Part shown: piece after piece, positions 48,401-61,975 of the stretch
Numbering within the stretch: the first letter of the stretch is position 1
How the letters are laid out: each line of letters opens with the position of its first letter
DNA from: Hirundichthys speculiger
Lineage: Eukaryota; Chordata; Actinopteri; Beloniformes; Exocoetidae
Assembly: GCA_018398805.1 (NCBI GenBank)
Contig: JAGFBZ010000861.1
Location: 715,501 to 779,500 of the forward strand
Direction: 5' to 3'
DNA: 64,000 bases
The notes under the pieces: generated by a model
Databases searched by the model: none
The model's input: only the letters and a program-made list of their open reading frames with translations
Told to the model about the DNA's origin: nothing
Made by a program: the position numbers and the translations under genes

Positions 48401-51400
48401 GATTTCCTACCTGTTGTCTGCTAGTGGAGCTTCACATGTGCTTTAGGTGTATGACTAAATTAAGCCCAGAGGTAGCAAACCTTCAGTCGCCAGATTTTAT
48501 TCAGCCTGAGTATGGCTGTTTACTGAATGCTCATCAGTTATTCCTTCCTTCCCCCGGAGGCATGCATGTCGGGTACGTGTGATTTGGACACACTGCGTTT
48601 CCATCCATCACAGTGTAAATGCAGGAACTCACATACAGTATATATACGAAGGCACACTGGAGACAACCTCCAGGGACCATTGAGCATGAGAGGAGTGTGC
48701 ATGTCTGTGAGTGGGCAGGGAATTGGGACTTCCTGTGTGCATCAACATGCTGAGTGTGTGTAAATCACCTCTGAGCTGGCTGAGCTACAGGCATGAAATA
48801 GACAGAAATATCCCTGCATGTCTGTGCATTCAGTTGTAGAATAGTAAGTAATCAATAACAATGAAGATTTATTCAAATTTTGCGCTCTCAGAGATTGTTC
48901 CATTTCTAGCTGCCACTCAGCAACACATGTCAGGAATTCACACTCTGGTTTGTATCGATAATGAAGTCTTATCTGTCTGTGTACACCCTGCTGAGCTTCT
49001 GGAGATGTAATTCACGCTACATTAATTTTCTGTTACATAGTATCAGTCGGCGAATTTTACTTTCATGAGGTCCTCCGCTGATTTATGGCTCCTTCGGATG
49101 CAAATGATTTCGAGATGCCAGTTTTCTCATTTTGGTTTTTATGCGAGAGAAAGCTGGAGATCTGATGTGAGAATGGAAATTAGTTAGATTGTGTCCACTG
49201 GATTCAAGATGGATAGTCACCATTTAAAGAGGGATGGAGGGCTAATGAGCTGCAGAGCACATCCAGCTGAACACATAAAAATCTTCATATGAGTACAAAT
49301 GATGATAAAGAAAAAAATCAATTAAATTTCAAAATAGAGGAGGATTTATCACCTCACCTCTGTCAGTTGCCAAACACCGATTTGAGATTTTGTCTATCGT
49401 GTGTTGCAGGTTCAGTTAGTTTGGAAGGTAACCAGCAGAGCTTTATACACTCTATTTGATTTGCAAGGGTGTGGTGATGATGAGTAATAATAAAGAAAAA
49501 TCTATTCAATCAGTCTGTTGAATGTGAAGGTCATCAATATTGAACCCTTCGCTGTCAGCCGTTAAGTTTTTTGAGTGAGAAGCAGAACAGGGACAGTTTA
49601 ATTATGTCTGTAAGAACCCATGAAATTTATGTTCCAATCAAGTTCCTGTTTACACAGTAAAGGATTCACACATGCTGCACACACAGAGTCTGTTTGCCTT
49701 TTAGTCTTTTTAAACAACAGATATACTAAGTCCACAGCAGCAGACAGGCACACAATGAGACGTCGTCATTGAAAGGGTGTAATCTTTCTCAGTCAATTAA
49801 CTCTTAAAGATGGTGTTAAACATATGGATATGTGATCTTTCTGTTAGTTGTAGAGATGGTCATGAAAATGAAGCCGTAATCCTTTAAAAAATGATTTCCA
49901 CTGTGCAGTTGATTTGAGATCATTTTGGCGTTTTTTTTTCCAATAAACTGCATAAATAAACAGTATTTTCATTAAGTTACTGCACTCCAAAAAGATAATA
50001 TTAACATATGTGACTACAGACAACGATATAGGACCAGCAAAAGCAGTCTGTTGCATTTTTCATTGTTTTTGTAAAAGCTGTCTTTCTAGCTATCTTTCAT
50101 TGGGTGTGCATCAGCATAGCATTTCCTTCGGGTAGACAAGTGCTATCATGGCCTGGGGAGCGCATCATCCCAGTGGTTCACCAAAAATCGCTCCCACATA
50201 TTTTAGAGTAGAGCGCACAACTCATGACAAGCTTCCAGCTTGAGATGAAAAGCACTAAACCCCTCAGCTGCTTATCCTCTGTTTTCTCGGTTACCAGGGT
50301 GAACAGTTTGTGCCATGTGTTTGGTAGCCTGGAAAAATAATGACAGTCGGGGCACCAGCGGATCTCTGAAAAGTCCTGAAGGAGGTTCTGAGGGGAAAAA
50401 ACAACAAAACAAACAAACAAACAAACAACAGTGGTGGCCACAGTGGATGTCATTGACAAGACATGTTAAAGAGGATGGCGGGTTAAAAAGAAAAGAGAAT
50501 CTGGCATCATGTTTACGTGCTTCGCTTCTTCACAGATCAGTTTCGGAGTCATCGGAAATCTTCACAGTGTGCAAACCTATCCGTCTCCCCTGACCCAACC
50601 ATGCAACTCTACACACAGGGGCCAGATCCAGGGTGAAATCCAGCTTGCGCCCACACAAAACCCCGCACACATGCATTGTATCATAAACGTTCTGTTTGTG
50701 CGTGCACTGATGTATACACACGGCCTCCCACTCTCAAACGGAAATCTCCAGCATTCTTAACCATAAATTTTAGGGCGAGCGGATGAATTGTCTTGTTATT
50801 GAGTGTTGTTAGGATGAAACTGTTTCTGAGACCAACACCAGAGATGAGGTTTACGGTCAGACCCCACGGCCCTCCAGCATGATGTTCTGCATCATGCTCC
50901 ATTTTAGTCAGCACTTGGAGAAAAAACAAAGAAAACCACTCCAAGAAAATGTAGGGATGCTTTGATCTGAAGCCTGCAAACAGATGTCTGATATTCAGAT
51001 CCATAAGGCTGTTTGTTCTGTAAGATTTTTTTTTTTTAATGAATTTTTTTTTTTTAAACTTTTCCCACTGGCCTCAAGCCGTAGATTATGTTTAGCTTTC
51101 TGTCACAGTCCGGGGGTTTATTTGTCTTGCTAATAGCAACAAACTAAACAAACATCATGTAAACTCTAAAAAAGAAGGTAACAATTACACTTATCCACAC
51201 TGTGAAACCAGGCACACTCAGGTCTGCGTGACAAACTGTAATCGTCTTTTTCCAAATGACAAATGTTACAGAGGGCCACCAGTTTGACTTTTGTTTCTGT
51301 TGAAGACTTGCTGAGCAGTCGGCTTTCCCACCAAGCAGCCGGCATTTATGGAGGAAGTTGAGGTCTCCGATTTGAGGTGTTGAAGTGCGACTGCCTTTCC

Positions 51401-52741
51401 TCATATGGAGATTATCTCTGTGAAAAACGGTCTAATTGGAGACATTTTAGAGCCTCTCTTGATGGTTTACTCCACCCTTTAACTTTGATTGCTTTGCAGT
51501 AGTTTCACAGACCCTTTTAAATAAAATGTGGGTTGTAGAAGATATACCAGCATCCCTCGCTGATTAAAGGTCACAAACGTTGGTGTTTATAGATGTGAAC
51601 TTAAAGCAAGTTATTTTTACGCTTGAGTCTCCTGTATGTGTTTGGATATGAGACTGTTGAAGCCTCATTGTCAAAAATGTAAAAAAAAAACAACTTTGCC
51701 CTGAAAAGTTGTTGCTCCTGCCATTTTTTGCATGAAAACAGTTCATTGAAGTTGACTGTCAGAAAATACAACTTTTGAAGTTTTTGCTAAAATAAAAATG
51801 TTAAATAAGACTATAGGGTTGCTTTGTACCTGTGAGGCGATCAATGATTTCCTTCGATATTTAAAAACCTTTCAGCCTGCTTCCATCAGTAGTGGATGAA
51901 CTATTCCACAAAATAAGCAGTCGTCAAATCCTGACTTATAAATTTACCTTACTGAGTCTCCATGTATTTCAGAAACCTGTTACTTCTTCTGTTTCAAAGA
52001 TGCTTACACTCTGTCCAACGTGAAGCTACGCTGCACTAACAGGGGCTACCTGACTACCTCGAAGTCAGACGTAAAATATTAAGAAGTAATAAAGCAAACC
52101 AATTGAGTGTTATTCTACTGTCATCTCAACTTAATATAACAAGTGTCACCTTATTTGTTGACCCCTTACATTAATATCAGGACATAGCTTCTTGTCTTTT
52201 ATGCTGGACACAGTTGTGATGAAAGGTTTGGATGGACCGCAGAGATTTTAAATTGGGCCATGGTCATCTGAAGTTTGGGAATGGCTGTCCTATTGCATTG
52301 TACATATCTTGCAAGCTAACTAGCACCTTGCTCAATGATGAGCTATGTTTTTTTTTTTGGGAAGTTTTGTACACTGTCCTTTCAGTGAAGCATCGCCTTG
52401 ACTGTGACCTTTAACATCGGAGCCAGTGGCTCTCACCTCACCTGACTCACCTGTGATTAAGTGATTAGCAGGAACCTGTGACAAGTTCCAAAGTTTCCCA
52501 TTTTCGTTCTCTCTGCAGATCGCCTGCGGCCACAGATCTCTCCTTTTACAGTCTCTTTCTCTCTATAAGGAAGGGAATCAAAAAGATGCAAGCTGGGATT
52601 TGTTACTTTATTTTTTGAATTTTAAGTAAAAAAAAATACGATAGTTGTTATGAACATCAAATATCTGATATAAATAGGCGCTCATATTTGGACTTGCCAC
52701 AGAAGTAATCTTTTCACTGAGGGTTGGGACCGTACCAGAAA

Positions 52742-52966
52742 TCAGCTGTTTTTCTTGAGGGCTTGTTCCTCCAGCCCTATTGGCTTAAGCAGATGGATCT
52801 GCATTTTGTCTTCCAGTGAGCGGGACAGCTTATATTCCTCTGTAAACAGGACGAGGATCAAGTAGGCTGGAGCTCCGTTTGGAGCGGGAATGTGACAAAG
52901 AAAGCTTTTGTTAGAAGAGGCGAGGTCAGTCAGATTTTTCATCTGAGCAAGCTCATTCCTGACAAC
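52742..52966 (-). other. Candidate minus-strand terminal exon, unidentified
   Basis: The minus-strand open frame has coding-like codon choice (many CTG, CTC, ATC, GTC, GAG) in an otherwise AT-rich intron. It would encode 74 residues starting VVRNELAQMKNL, including HIPAPNGAPAYLILVLF and ending LEEQALKKNS before TGA. An AG acceptor (ATATACAGAG) precedes it. No family is recognised. It lies antisense within the Pellino intron. It could be a relic, a retrocopy piece, a nested gene exon or chance. Confidence 0.3.
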
Positions 52967-54136
52967 CTCTGTATATGCTCTATGCTTGAACTTGAGCTTG
53001 TTTACATCTACCCAACAACTTACTTGTTTAATTTGTTGAACCCAGTGGGGATGCTGGTTCCTTTTTTTCAAAATATAATTTAATTACGAACAACATCTGT
53101 TTTTTAAATTCACCCATTGTTATGGGTTGTCTCTTAATGTCCAGAAATAAATTATCCAGCTACTACTGTTCCTACTGTGAATGAGTACATTTGTAAAATA
53201 TTTTATTTATTAATTAGCATACTTTTTAAATACATATTTTCATTTGCAAGATAAAAAAGGAGAAAGGACGCAGACAAAGTTTCAGTACACCTTGCATATT
53301 GCCTTGGTATTAGTCTGTTTATCAGAGTATTTGAGTGCAGAAGGAGTCCTGTAGCTCCTGCTTTGGGTCTGTTGGTCTTTTTTTTCCTCCCAACATAACG
53401 GTCACCAACGTTCTGTGAGATTCACAGACTGTGCGGCATGAAATGTCCTTTTGAAGTGTATCTACAAATCTCAATCAGGGTTAAGTTAGGCGACTCAACA
53501 CACCAAGAAGTAGTTTATTATGGATTTGGGCTGTGTTCAGTAAAAGCTCGCCTACATATTCAGTAACCTTGGAGTGCTGGAAAACCTGATGTCTGTACAA
53601 AATGTACAGCCATTATGTTTCCCAGGATCCAGCAGCTGACATCAAAGCTTTTAGTCTTTGCTTTGTCTTGTCTTTTTTTTTTTTTACTTTGAAGGTCATG
53701 CGCATGGATGGTACGAGCAATGACACAAGATTCCTTGCCAACATGACTCAAAAATACCGTAGAGTTACAAGGAAGGCAAAAAGCAGCTATTTATGCTGGT
53801 GTACTGAAAAAAAAACAAAAACCAACACTGGCAAACGCTGTGCTTTGCAGCATGATGCCGAGCCCTGTGTGTGTCAACTAATTTAGTTTTCACACGTCTA
53901 GTCAGCTTCTTACAAGCTCAGTGCTGTTGAGGCGAGGTATTAGGAGTCAGAGAATGTATGCATCTTTAGTCTGACCTTTCTGGTGAACAAGTTATTGTTT
54001 TAATATAAAAATGGAGGTCTGAGACTGTAGTGAACGCTATCAGAGAATCCCATGAGCATTTATTTTGTTGAGCTGCCTACTGTTTTATGTGGCCCTTGCT
54101 AAAATTGTACACTAAAAAAATACTTCTCAGACTCAC

Positions 54137-54277
54137 TTGATGAAAAGGATGCTTTATGTACTTGAATGTATTTCCTTCAGTCTTTTCTTTTTCCACGACA
54201 GTTTGAGCAGTGATTGTGTTAGTTTTGCCCAAGCACATGTCAGCAAAGCAGATGTTTGCCTTCAAGGACGCAGAAAC
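54137..54277 (-). other. Candidate minus-strand internal exon, unidentified
   Basis: Exactly 47 codons lie between an acceptor (TTCTCCAGCAG) and a strong donor (GTGAGT), both phase 0, so it would join in frame to 52742-52966. The product begins VSASLKANICFADMCLGKTN and ends IKHPFHQ. No domain recognised. Confidence 0.25.
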
Positions 54278-54403
54278 CTGCTGGAGAACCATGTTTCTTA
54301 ACATTCCCCGTGACCTTTCATGTGTCTATTATTGCTGCTTTGCAAATCCAGCATAATCTCACAAGAGCTGTTCTGCAGTGTACCAAAGGACAATCAGGCG
54401 TAC

Positions 54404-54498
54404 ATTTCGAAATCCCGTTGTGTCCATTATTTTCTCGACAGCCGACTTTGCTAAGTGTTTTTTGTTTGCAGACTTGGCTTGGGCACAGTTTCCTAGAA
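54404..54498 (-). other. Candidate minus-strand exon, unidentified
   Basis: Between an acceptor-like CGCTCAG and a donor-like GTACGC, also ending in phase 0. Encodes a basic helix, AKSANKKHLAKSAVEKIMD. The spacing of K/A residues is loosely like the last helix of a double-stranded RNA-binding domain, but this is weak. Linkage to the two segments above rests only on phase agreement. Confidence 0.2.
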
Positions 54499-55278
54499 CT
54501 GAGCGTCACACTGTGAAGTGAGCTGTGGGCACAAGACAGGGAAATGATGTTTACACTTCAGTTTTCAAAGATCAAGACCCCTCGTCTTATCAACCACTTG
54601 TAATAAAGAGAGAAAACTGATAGTCAAGGGAAACAAAGATAAAAAAGACAGAAGAGGAGGTAAAGGTAGAGATGAAGTTTCTGTTTTTGGAAAGTAGATG
54701 TTGGAAGCTTTTGAAGAGCCTGCTGCTCAGCATGAAACAGCTCGGGAGATAAGTGCCTCGTGGTTGCATGATGCTCGCTGGGAACATAAAAGGTGTGAGA
54801 TATACTTAAAAGCAATGATGTGTCAGGATTAGCTGGGAGCTGGAAATACTGGTATGATTAGATAACTGATAATCTTCTTCATAAAGGCCTTTGACAAAGA
54901 TCACTGCAGCCACAAGTTAAGAAACAAGTTTATTTGTCTCTTATTTTTAACACACGTTCTCATTTTGACTCGACTGTCATATACTTTCAGTTTGCAGCAT
55001 CCTGACTAACTTGAGTTCTGCAGTCAGACTAACAGTGATGTAATAAAGTTCCCACTCATAACCAACTGGTTTCCAAACACAGTCAGGAGAAGCATTTTAT
55101 GATGTGTAATAATATATATGAGAAATTCACTTTAGAGGATTTGATATATATAGAATCAAAAGATAGACAAGATCAGAGTCAAAAGAAACTGGCAGCCAGT
55201 TCACAAATGTAATTGTTCATCAGACCCCAACCTTTATTAGACTCACTGTTTCACGCAGAAGACCAGTTTCAGTGTGTT

Positions 55279-55709
55279 CACTGCAAATTATTAGGATCTT
55301 ACCAAGAAAAAAAACCCCTACATTTAGAAGTGTTAGATACTTTTTCTTGTTTTAATAATTACTTTCTTATTTTAAGTCTCAGTATAATCTTATATCAAGT
55401 AAAACTACTTTTTTGTCTCAAACAGGCAGGGAATCTTAAAACGAGACAATTAACACTTAAAATAAGATGTATTACATTTTTTTCCTCCTCATCTCCTCTC
55501 CTCATCAAAATAAATCTTGTTTTAAGATTCAATAACAAATTATACCTTTCTTAAATCTAGAAACAATTGTTCCTACAATCTTATTTTAAGAAATCTTACC
55601 AAGTGAAATTATCTTGCTGCATGGACAGATTTTTTTCACTTGTTTTGAGAACCTTTTTCCTTAGTTGTAGTGTTTTTATCTTGTTTGAAGACCCCCTTTT
55701 TTTGCAGTG
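55279..55709. mobile_element. MITE with CACTGCAAA termini
   Basis: The ends CACTGCAAA and TTTGCAGTG are exact inverted repeats. The interior is rich in TCTTGTTTTAA-type and ATCTTATTTTAAG-type motifs in both orientations, as in a widespread fish DNA-transposon MITE. 431 bp; no ORF; no clear target duplication. Confidence 0.55.
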
Positions 55710-56650
55710 TTGTATTTTTACATATCAGCAGGTTTGCTTCATGTCGAGTTGATTTTCATGTCCAGAAAGCCAGAATCATGTCTTCAGCTTTGAGTCTTTT
55801 CTTGGTATGTGTAATTTGTTATTAATCTAATGACCCAGTGAGATCTTATCACCACTTTACAGCAATAAAGACCTTTGACCCTGTTGCAGGTCCTGAATTT
55901 CTGTTGTAGCTGATAAAACATTTTCTCTGGTAGTTTGTGTCCTGCTATTCGTCTCTATCCACCAAATGATTTAATGTGGGAGCTGCTCACGTCTAAACCT
56001 TGTAGTGAAAATGCTGAAATAGCTTCTTTTTGATTATTTTAAACCATGATGCCCAGTTGAATATTTTTAGGGCACTGGACTAATATGTAGCATTTTTGCC
56101 TTCAGCATATTTAGGCTTTTATACCTGCAATAAGTTTATATGTGCAGTTTGAAGGATGTCTTCTTCCCTGGCTTTCATGTATGTATTTCTGTGTTCTGTT
56201 GTAAAGGATTTTTAATCTCCCTTTGACAGTTTGAAAGAACTTGCAGGTGCAATATTTATATTGTGAATAACCCAGAAACATTCTTAATATGTAGATGTCA
56301 GCTGTCTGAAGTGTTGGCACCACAACCTGTCACAATCATGACAATTTAGTTCTGGATTATTTGTCTCACAAATATTTGGCATCAACAACAATGTAGGTGT
56401 TTTTCCTGTTCATTCCTGTTCATGTTTAGAGCTCCATTACCACCTTTTTGCTGCAATAATCTAATTAAGCTCTCCATCATTTTTGAATTAGCAATTTCTG
56501 GTTAAAACTAGTTGCTTTTAAACAAGAAAACAAAAATGTTCTCACTGATAGACTAAATGATCATGTCACTAAAAAAAAAAAAAAATCTTATCCCACATTT
56601 AAACATCAAATGAGCCAATAACTGTCTAACTAAGTGAACCAGGACCGAGC

Positions 56651-56681
<31 letters not shown>

Positions 56682-56682
56682 T
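56651..56682. repeat. (T)n(GT)n tract
   Basis: About 18 T followed by about seven GT units. Confidence 0.85.
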
Positions 56683-58798
56683 GGACGTGGAGTTAAATTT
56701 GCAGACTAGTAAACATTTTAGTTCTCATTCCGACTTCCTCTTCGTTCATGACTCTTCTGGAGTACCTTCTGACCCATTTTTGGTTCCTAACCTGTCAGCA
56801 TAGAAGCAAAACGCAGCCTCGGGTTACTTTGTTAGTTTCCACACAGGCGGGCCTTGTGATCCTGAAAGTGTGTCAACCTTTAACTTACCATCACACTAGC
56901 CTTTTCAAACGATATGCACCTTTTAAGTCAAAATGAAAGTATTCAAACTGGATTCAAACCTTGAAGCTTTGTCAGGTACGGCTGCAGTCTGCGTATGCAT
57001 GTGCAGCTGTGGCGCCGTTCCTTTCTAAAATGAAGAAGCGTGTTTTTGTTTGCTGCTGCCTGCGTGCATGTTTAGCTGTTTGTCATGTGTTGAGCTCTGT
57101 TGGCAGCCAGTGGAGATGGCAGGTGTCATCTGTGACTCACTGCAGTAAAGTTTTATGAAGGTCTTTTGTAAGTGTGAGGTTGGCGTTCATGCTGTCAGCA
57201 GAATGCTGCTGCGATCTGTGACACCGGCCAGCGAAGTCAGCCTCCCTCGCTGAACTCTATTGTTGTAGGACTGTGTGTCTCGGTAGCTAGGCAGCCGCTG
57301 GCACGCAGCCACATCCAGCTCTGTAACATGCAGGGCTGCAGAGGCCGAAAACAAAGTTACAGACACTCTCAAGAAGTGATATGCATGCCCAAACATGCAA
57401 CATGTGTACAATAAACGTCAGCCGGTTTGATGATCAATAATTCATGTTTTTTTTCCCAGTATTTTTTAGGCAAATAACAGGCTGTTTCACAACCTCATCC
57501 ATTTATTTTAGAGTTTCCCACACAGTATTAAATCTGGCCAGACGGCTTTACACAGAGGTTCAGTGCAGTCGGTCCAAAAACAGACCAATTCAGTCCAATT
57601 AGTTCTAATTCAGAGGTAATCCAGCCCTTTCCAGTTGAATCCAAATTCAAAAGTTATAAATTGGGAATTTATAAAGAATGATAAAAGCTTCCCACTCTGC
57701 TTCGCATGCACTTTGAATTGGCCTCTCATTTCAGTGGATGGATAGATGACCATGCATGAGGGGAATGCCCCTCAGTTTATACTCAGCGCAAAAGGCTTCC
57801 TTTCATGTTAAAATATTAGTTTATGGAATATTCTTTTAGGAGTATTTGATTATTTTTAGGAAGTGTCATCATGCTCTCGATGTCTCCCCATCCTGCCAAA
57901 GTAACTTTGGACTCCCATCCCAGACGTCTCTTACAGCAACGATGAAACAAACCAGGTGACAGAGCTACATAGGACGTCACGTCAGAGGTGACTGACTCAA
58001 GAAAGTAATGATGGAAGAGAAAAAGAGAGCGACCCCAAACAAAAACCCAAACGACTCGTACAGTGTCGTAAAAGCAACGTAACCTCCACGCCTGTAGGGG
58101 GAACTGTTCAGTTAAAAATGGTAAAAGTCTAATAAATTCAGTGACTTATGTACTTTTTTTTTGCAACTTTGCAACTTTTTTGTCAAAATAGCATGTTGTA
58201 GAAACTGTAGCAGTTGTTCTCTCCTTCTCGCTGCTCCGAGCAGAGTAAGATCTTATATATGCATAACTGCAAAATATTCATATATGGGAAAAGTATTTGG
58301 AAAATAAATGGGCCTAATGGCATTAAGCAAAAGGGCCTAATGTTTTTTTTCCCCCCACTTTTCTGGGTACTTTACTGTAACGTGTTTTAGTTTGTTTTTT
58401 TTTTTTGAGTCCACTGTACTGCTGCCATGAGATCTGAAAATGTTGATTCAAAACGTGTTGCAGACATCAGCCACCTAGTTACCTGGTGAGAAATCTGGAA
58501 GATCAGCAAGTGCATCAAACTGTGAATACAGCAGCAAATATTCAAAACGTTTACGGTGAGCGAGATCGTGTGCTGATAAAAGCTGCCTCATATGTCTTTC
58601 TGCTGACCTGTGTGCTGTTCCCCACGTACTTGTTCGAATCGCGTCTACGTGCGGTATTGACAACAACACCAAGATGGTAATCTTGGAGGTTCATCTGTCA
58701 TTGTCAATGTGACGTAAACAAAATGCAACGACTTCAAGAGCGTACCTCTCCGTGGTGTCCCGTGTCCTCTGTGCTCCTCTGAGAGAGTGCATCTCCAG

Positions 58799-58837
58799 AA
58801 GTGAATATTCCACTGTTAAGCTGTAGAATATTCACTT
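58799..58837. repeat. 12-bp perfect hairpin
   Basis: AAGTGAATATTC (58799-58810) and its exact reverse complement GAATATTCACTT (58826-58837), with a 15-nt loop. Confidence 0.8.
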
Positions 58838-61243
58838 GTGTGCAGAAACTGCTTAGAGAGTTTGGATCAAAAGTAAGTGGAAGATGAAATGTTGTGGAAA
58901 ACGTGTGTGAGTTGTTGAGCTGAGGCAGAAAGATAATTTGCCATTCAGGGTTCATCCCCAGTACCAGAACCAACAGCAGCCAGACCTGTTCTTTTTCCTT
59001 CAATGTCTGGATTGATTTGTCAGGATCAATTTCTGGCAAGTCAGGCAACAGTTTTATCAATACCACTGATACAACCACGTGACCCACACATGACTGTGTA
59101 TACAGCAGGGGTTTTACATTCACACTTTTAAGTGCATTGTGTTGTGTGTGCTGCATGGATCTTGGAGTAGGTTTGGGTCGGGTAGATTTTATCTCTGTGG
59201 GCGGAGCAGGCGAGTTTCACACTTGCCTCTAGTTTGACTGCCATATTTTTTTTCCAGCACTGGGTGTGCTCTACTGGGATGCTGCTGGGTGAACTAAATA
59301 AAGTACCAGATTTAAATGTGATGTGTTTGAGTCTGGTGTGATTTCTGTGGATGATCAACGCCTCACCTCCACTGTCTTATGTGATTAGTCTGATTTTAGC
59401 TCATAGCACCACTGCTGTCTGCATGATAACAATAGATAAAGGTTTGAAGGTGAGATGCGACTTTAAATTCAGTGTTACCTCTTTACACTACCTGGTGTGA
59501 CGTTGTGAAACATTTTATACCATTTGAGGTATGGGCATGTTGACTTTCAGTTAGCAGACAGGATTAGACTCACTGGTTCTTATTCATATTCAATTTCTTA
59601 AATTTTAAACATCAATTTTAAACATAAATTTTGCTGTATTTTTCGCCAAAATTTATTGGGTGTTTTTATTGTTGGTATATTGAAACGCTTCTTTTGTTAT
59701 GGCTGCGTGGGATGAAGGTCTCACCCTCATCTCCTCACATTCGTAAACGGAAATGCAGACGGTTTTGAAAACACTCCAGGCGTGTTATTCCTCCTCTCTG
59801 TCATAATAAGGGCATGTTCAGATTACTGCCAGCATGACCAGCTATTTACCAGTCTCCTTCCAGCAGCCAAGCGAGTGTGGGTCCTACAAATGTTTGTCTT
59901 CACCAACTAACTACTATTTAAATTATCTAGTAACAGTGTAGCCATGAAAATTAAATGTAAAGCATAAACCAACAATCCCCCATGCTATAAATACGGTAAT
60001 ATTCCTCTCCTTGTTTTGTTTTGTTTTTTTTTTACCGTCTCACAAATCATGTTAACTCATTGTGAGTTAATACTGATCAACCTAAAAGCGAAGGGGAGTG
60101 TTAACAACCTGTAACCTCCTGTATCTGTGCTGGAAATGTTCATTTATCCACCTATATTTCAGTCCAGAGTGATGAAGGTTTAATCAGTGGACGACTAAAT
60201 GTCTCCTGTTTCCTTTCAATGGTGCCAGCATTGACTCACACGACACCATTAAGATTTTTGCATTATGTGAGCTTGATTTTAGGAAGACCACAGAAGTCTT
60301 AATAGAGGTTATAATATAATATATTTATGTTTAGGTAATTCAGTTTTATTGTATCCTATTCTGTTATGTTGTTTAGAGGAGACAGAAGTGAGTCCGGTGG
60401 TAGGTTAAAGGGTTATAGTCAGGGTCAGGTCAGGTCAAATATGTGTCTGTATTTCTTAATAATTCTGCTCCCATTATCTCCCCTGCCTGTCCGGTAACTA
60501 TACGCCAAAACAAAGAAGGAGATGAGGACAGATACAGAAGTCCTGACATGTTTGTCCTGGCCACATCCTCCAGATGCACCTGCCTGTTGGGTCCGAACAA
60601 ATATCTTTTGCCTGGAGACAAATAAGCTTAATGGCCAAAGGTGTGAGTAATACAGTCAAACAAACAGGCAGACCTGTAAAATCTGATTTGTTCAAAATAT
60701 TTGAGGCGAAACAAATAACTTTGTATCCAATGAGATCGTCTGAAAATACCTAGAGAGCGTAAGACACCCCTATATCGTAACAAAATAAAAGCTAATGCAC
60801 AGACTAAAAAAATCAGGTTTTCCTGCAGAGAAACTGGCTTTTTGACCGCTGTACAACTGTTTTGGAGAATAAAGAAGCTCTTTGATGCCACATTCATCTA
60901 CTGACTCCAGTCTTTATTTTACCAGCTGCAAGTTTTTTGCGATAACTCGTCACATTGTAAACTTTTGAGAGACAAGATTCAGCTGTGTCGTGGGACGTCT
61001 GCGTGACTGGCCGTAGATGGACGTCTGTCTGAGGGTTTCCGGCACGACACTGTCTGGAACAACAACAGAATAACGACTGAACAATTCAAGTCTTTAACAG
61101 AAAAGGTTACACGTTAAACCTCAAAGTTGGAAAAATAATTAGATGTCTTTCAAAGCCAGCTGGTATCGCTGGCATAGATCCTACTGATATTAACTGTTTA
61201 TTATGTGTTTTATTGTATTCTATTACAAAACACACAAATATTT

Positions 61244-61269
61244 GTACATATATATATATATATATATAT
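61244..61269. repeat. (TA)n microsatellite
   Basis: About 12 TA units. Confidence 0.9.
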
Positions 61270-61917
61270 CACAGTAGAAAGTGTTTCGATAATGATGATA
61301 TGATTATTAAACAGATTTTCTATATTTTGACATACATCATTATTAGGACATTGCCAAGAATGCCACATTTCTTGGTTATAAATTTAAATAAAAGGCAAAC
61401 ATTGATTTTTTTTTCAAACATATCTAAAACATTATAGTTTTATAAAATGAGGTTTTATGGATTTGGCAGTTTCATTTTTACAGGCTGTCTGTTCAGAAAC
61501 GACAACTGCACTCACTGTTGGCTGTTTCTCTGGTTTCCATATATTCATATCGATATTGCAATTATATCTTAGAGCCATGCGTTAAAATTATCATGAAGCA
61601 CCGACTGCAGTCGATGCAATGCGTCTGTCTGAAGCTACATGTCTGATCTATTCACTTGAAAGGCCCCTGCATGAACTTCTCCCACTCAGTCTGGTGGGAC
61701 TGTATCAGCCTTCCTGCCCCCGCCCTTCCTCACTCATCATCAAAACACTTTACGGCCTACTCTTTATTCATGTGTGGTTTTGCTTCCTCCCAGCAGATAG
61801 GGCACTCTGGGAATGGTAGAAGTATTCAGCTTCACATGAGGCACATTGCCTGGAACTGAAGTGATGATGTGATTGTTGGGAAGACAGTTTGTGATTTGTG
61901 CATATTATTTAGGTTTG

Positions 61918-61975
61918 TTTTTTTTTTTTTTTTTTTTTTTAAGTCTTCTCTCTCCCACTTGTGAGTGGGAGAGAG
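61918..61975. repeat. Poly(T) tract followed by 12-bp hairpin
   Basis: About 23 T, then CTCTCTCCCACT (61948-61959), loop TGTG, and the exact complement AGTGGGAGAGAG (61964-61975). Confidence 0.8.

Noticed and set aside
57187..57370. Minus-strand exon-like ORF after a CTCTGCAG acceptor
   Set aside because: It looks mildly coding and ends in a stop, but there is no partner exon with a matching phase nearby and no family match.
58475..58672. 65-residue minus-strand ORF ending at a GTAACT donor-like site
   Set aside because: Possibly a transposon fragment, but no terminal repeats or transposase motif could be seen.
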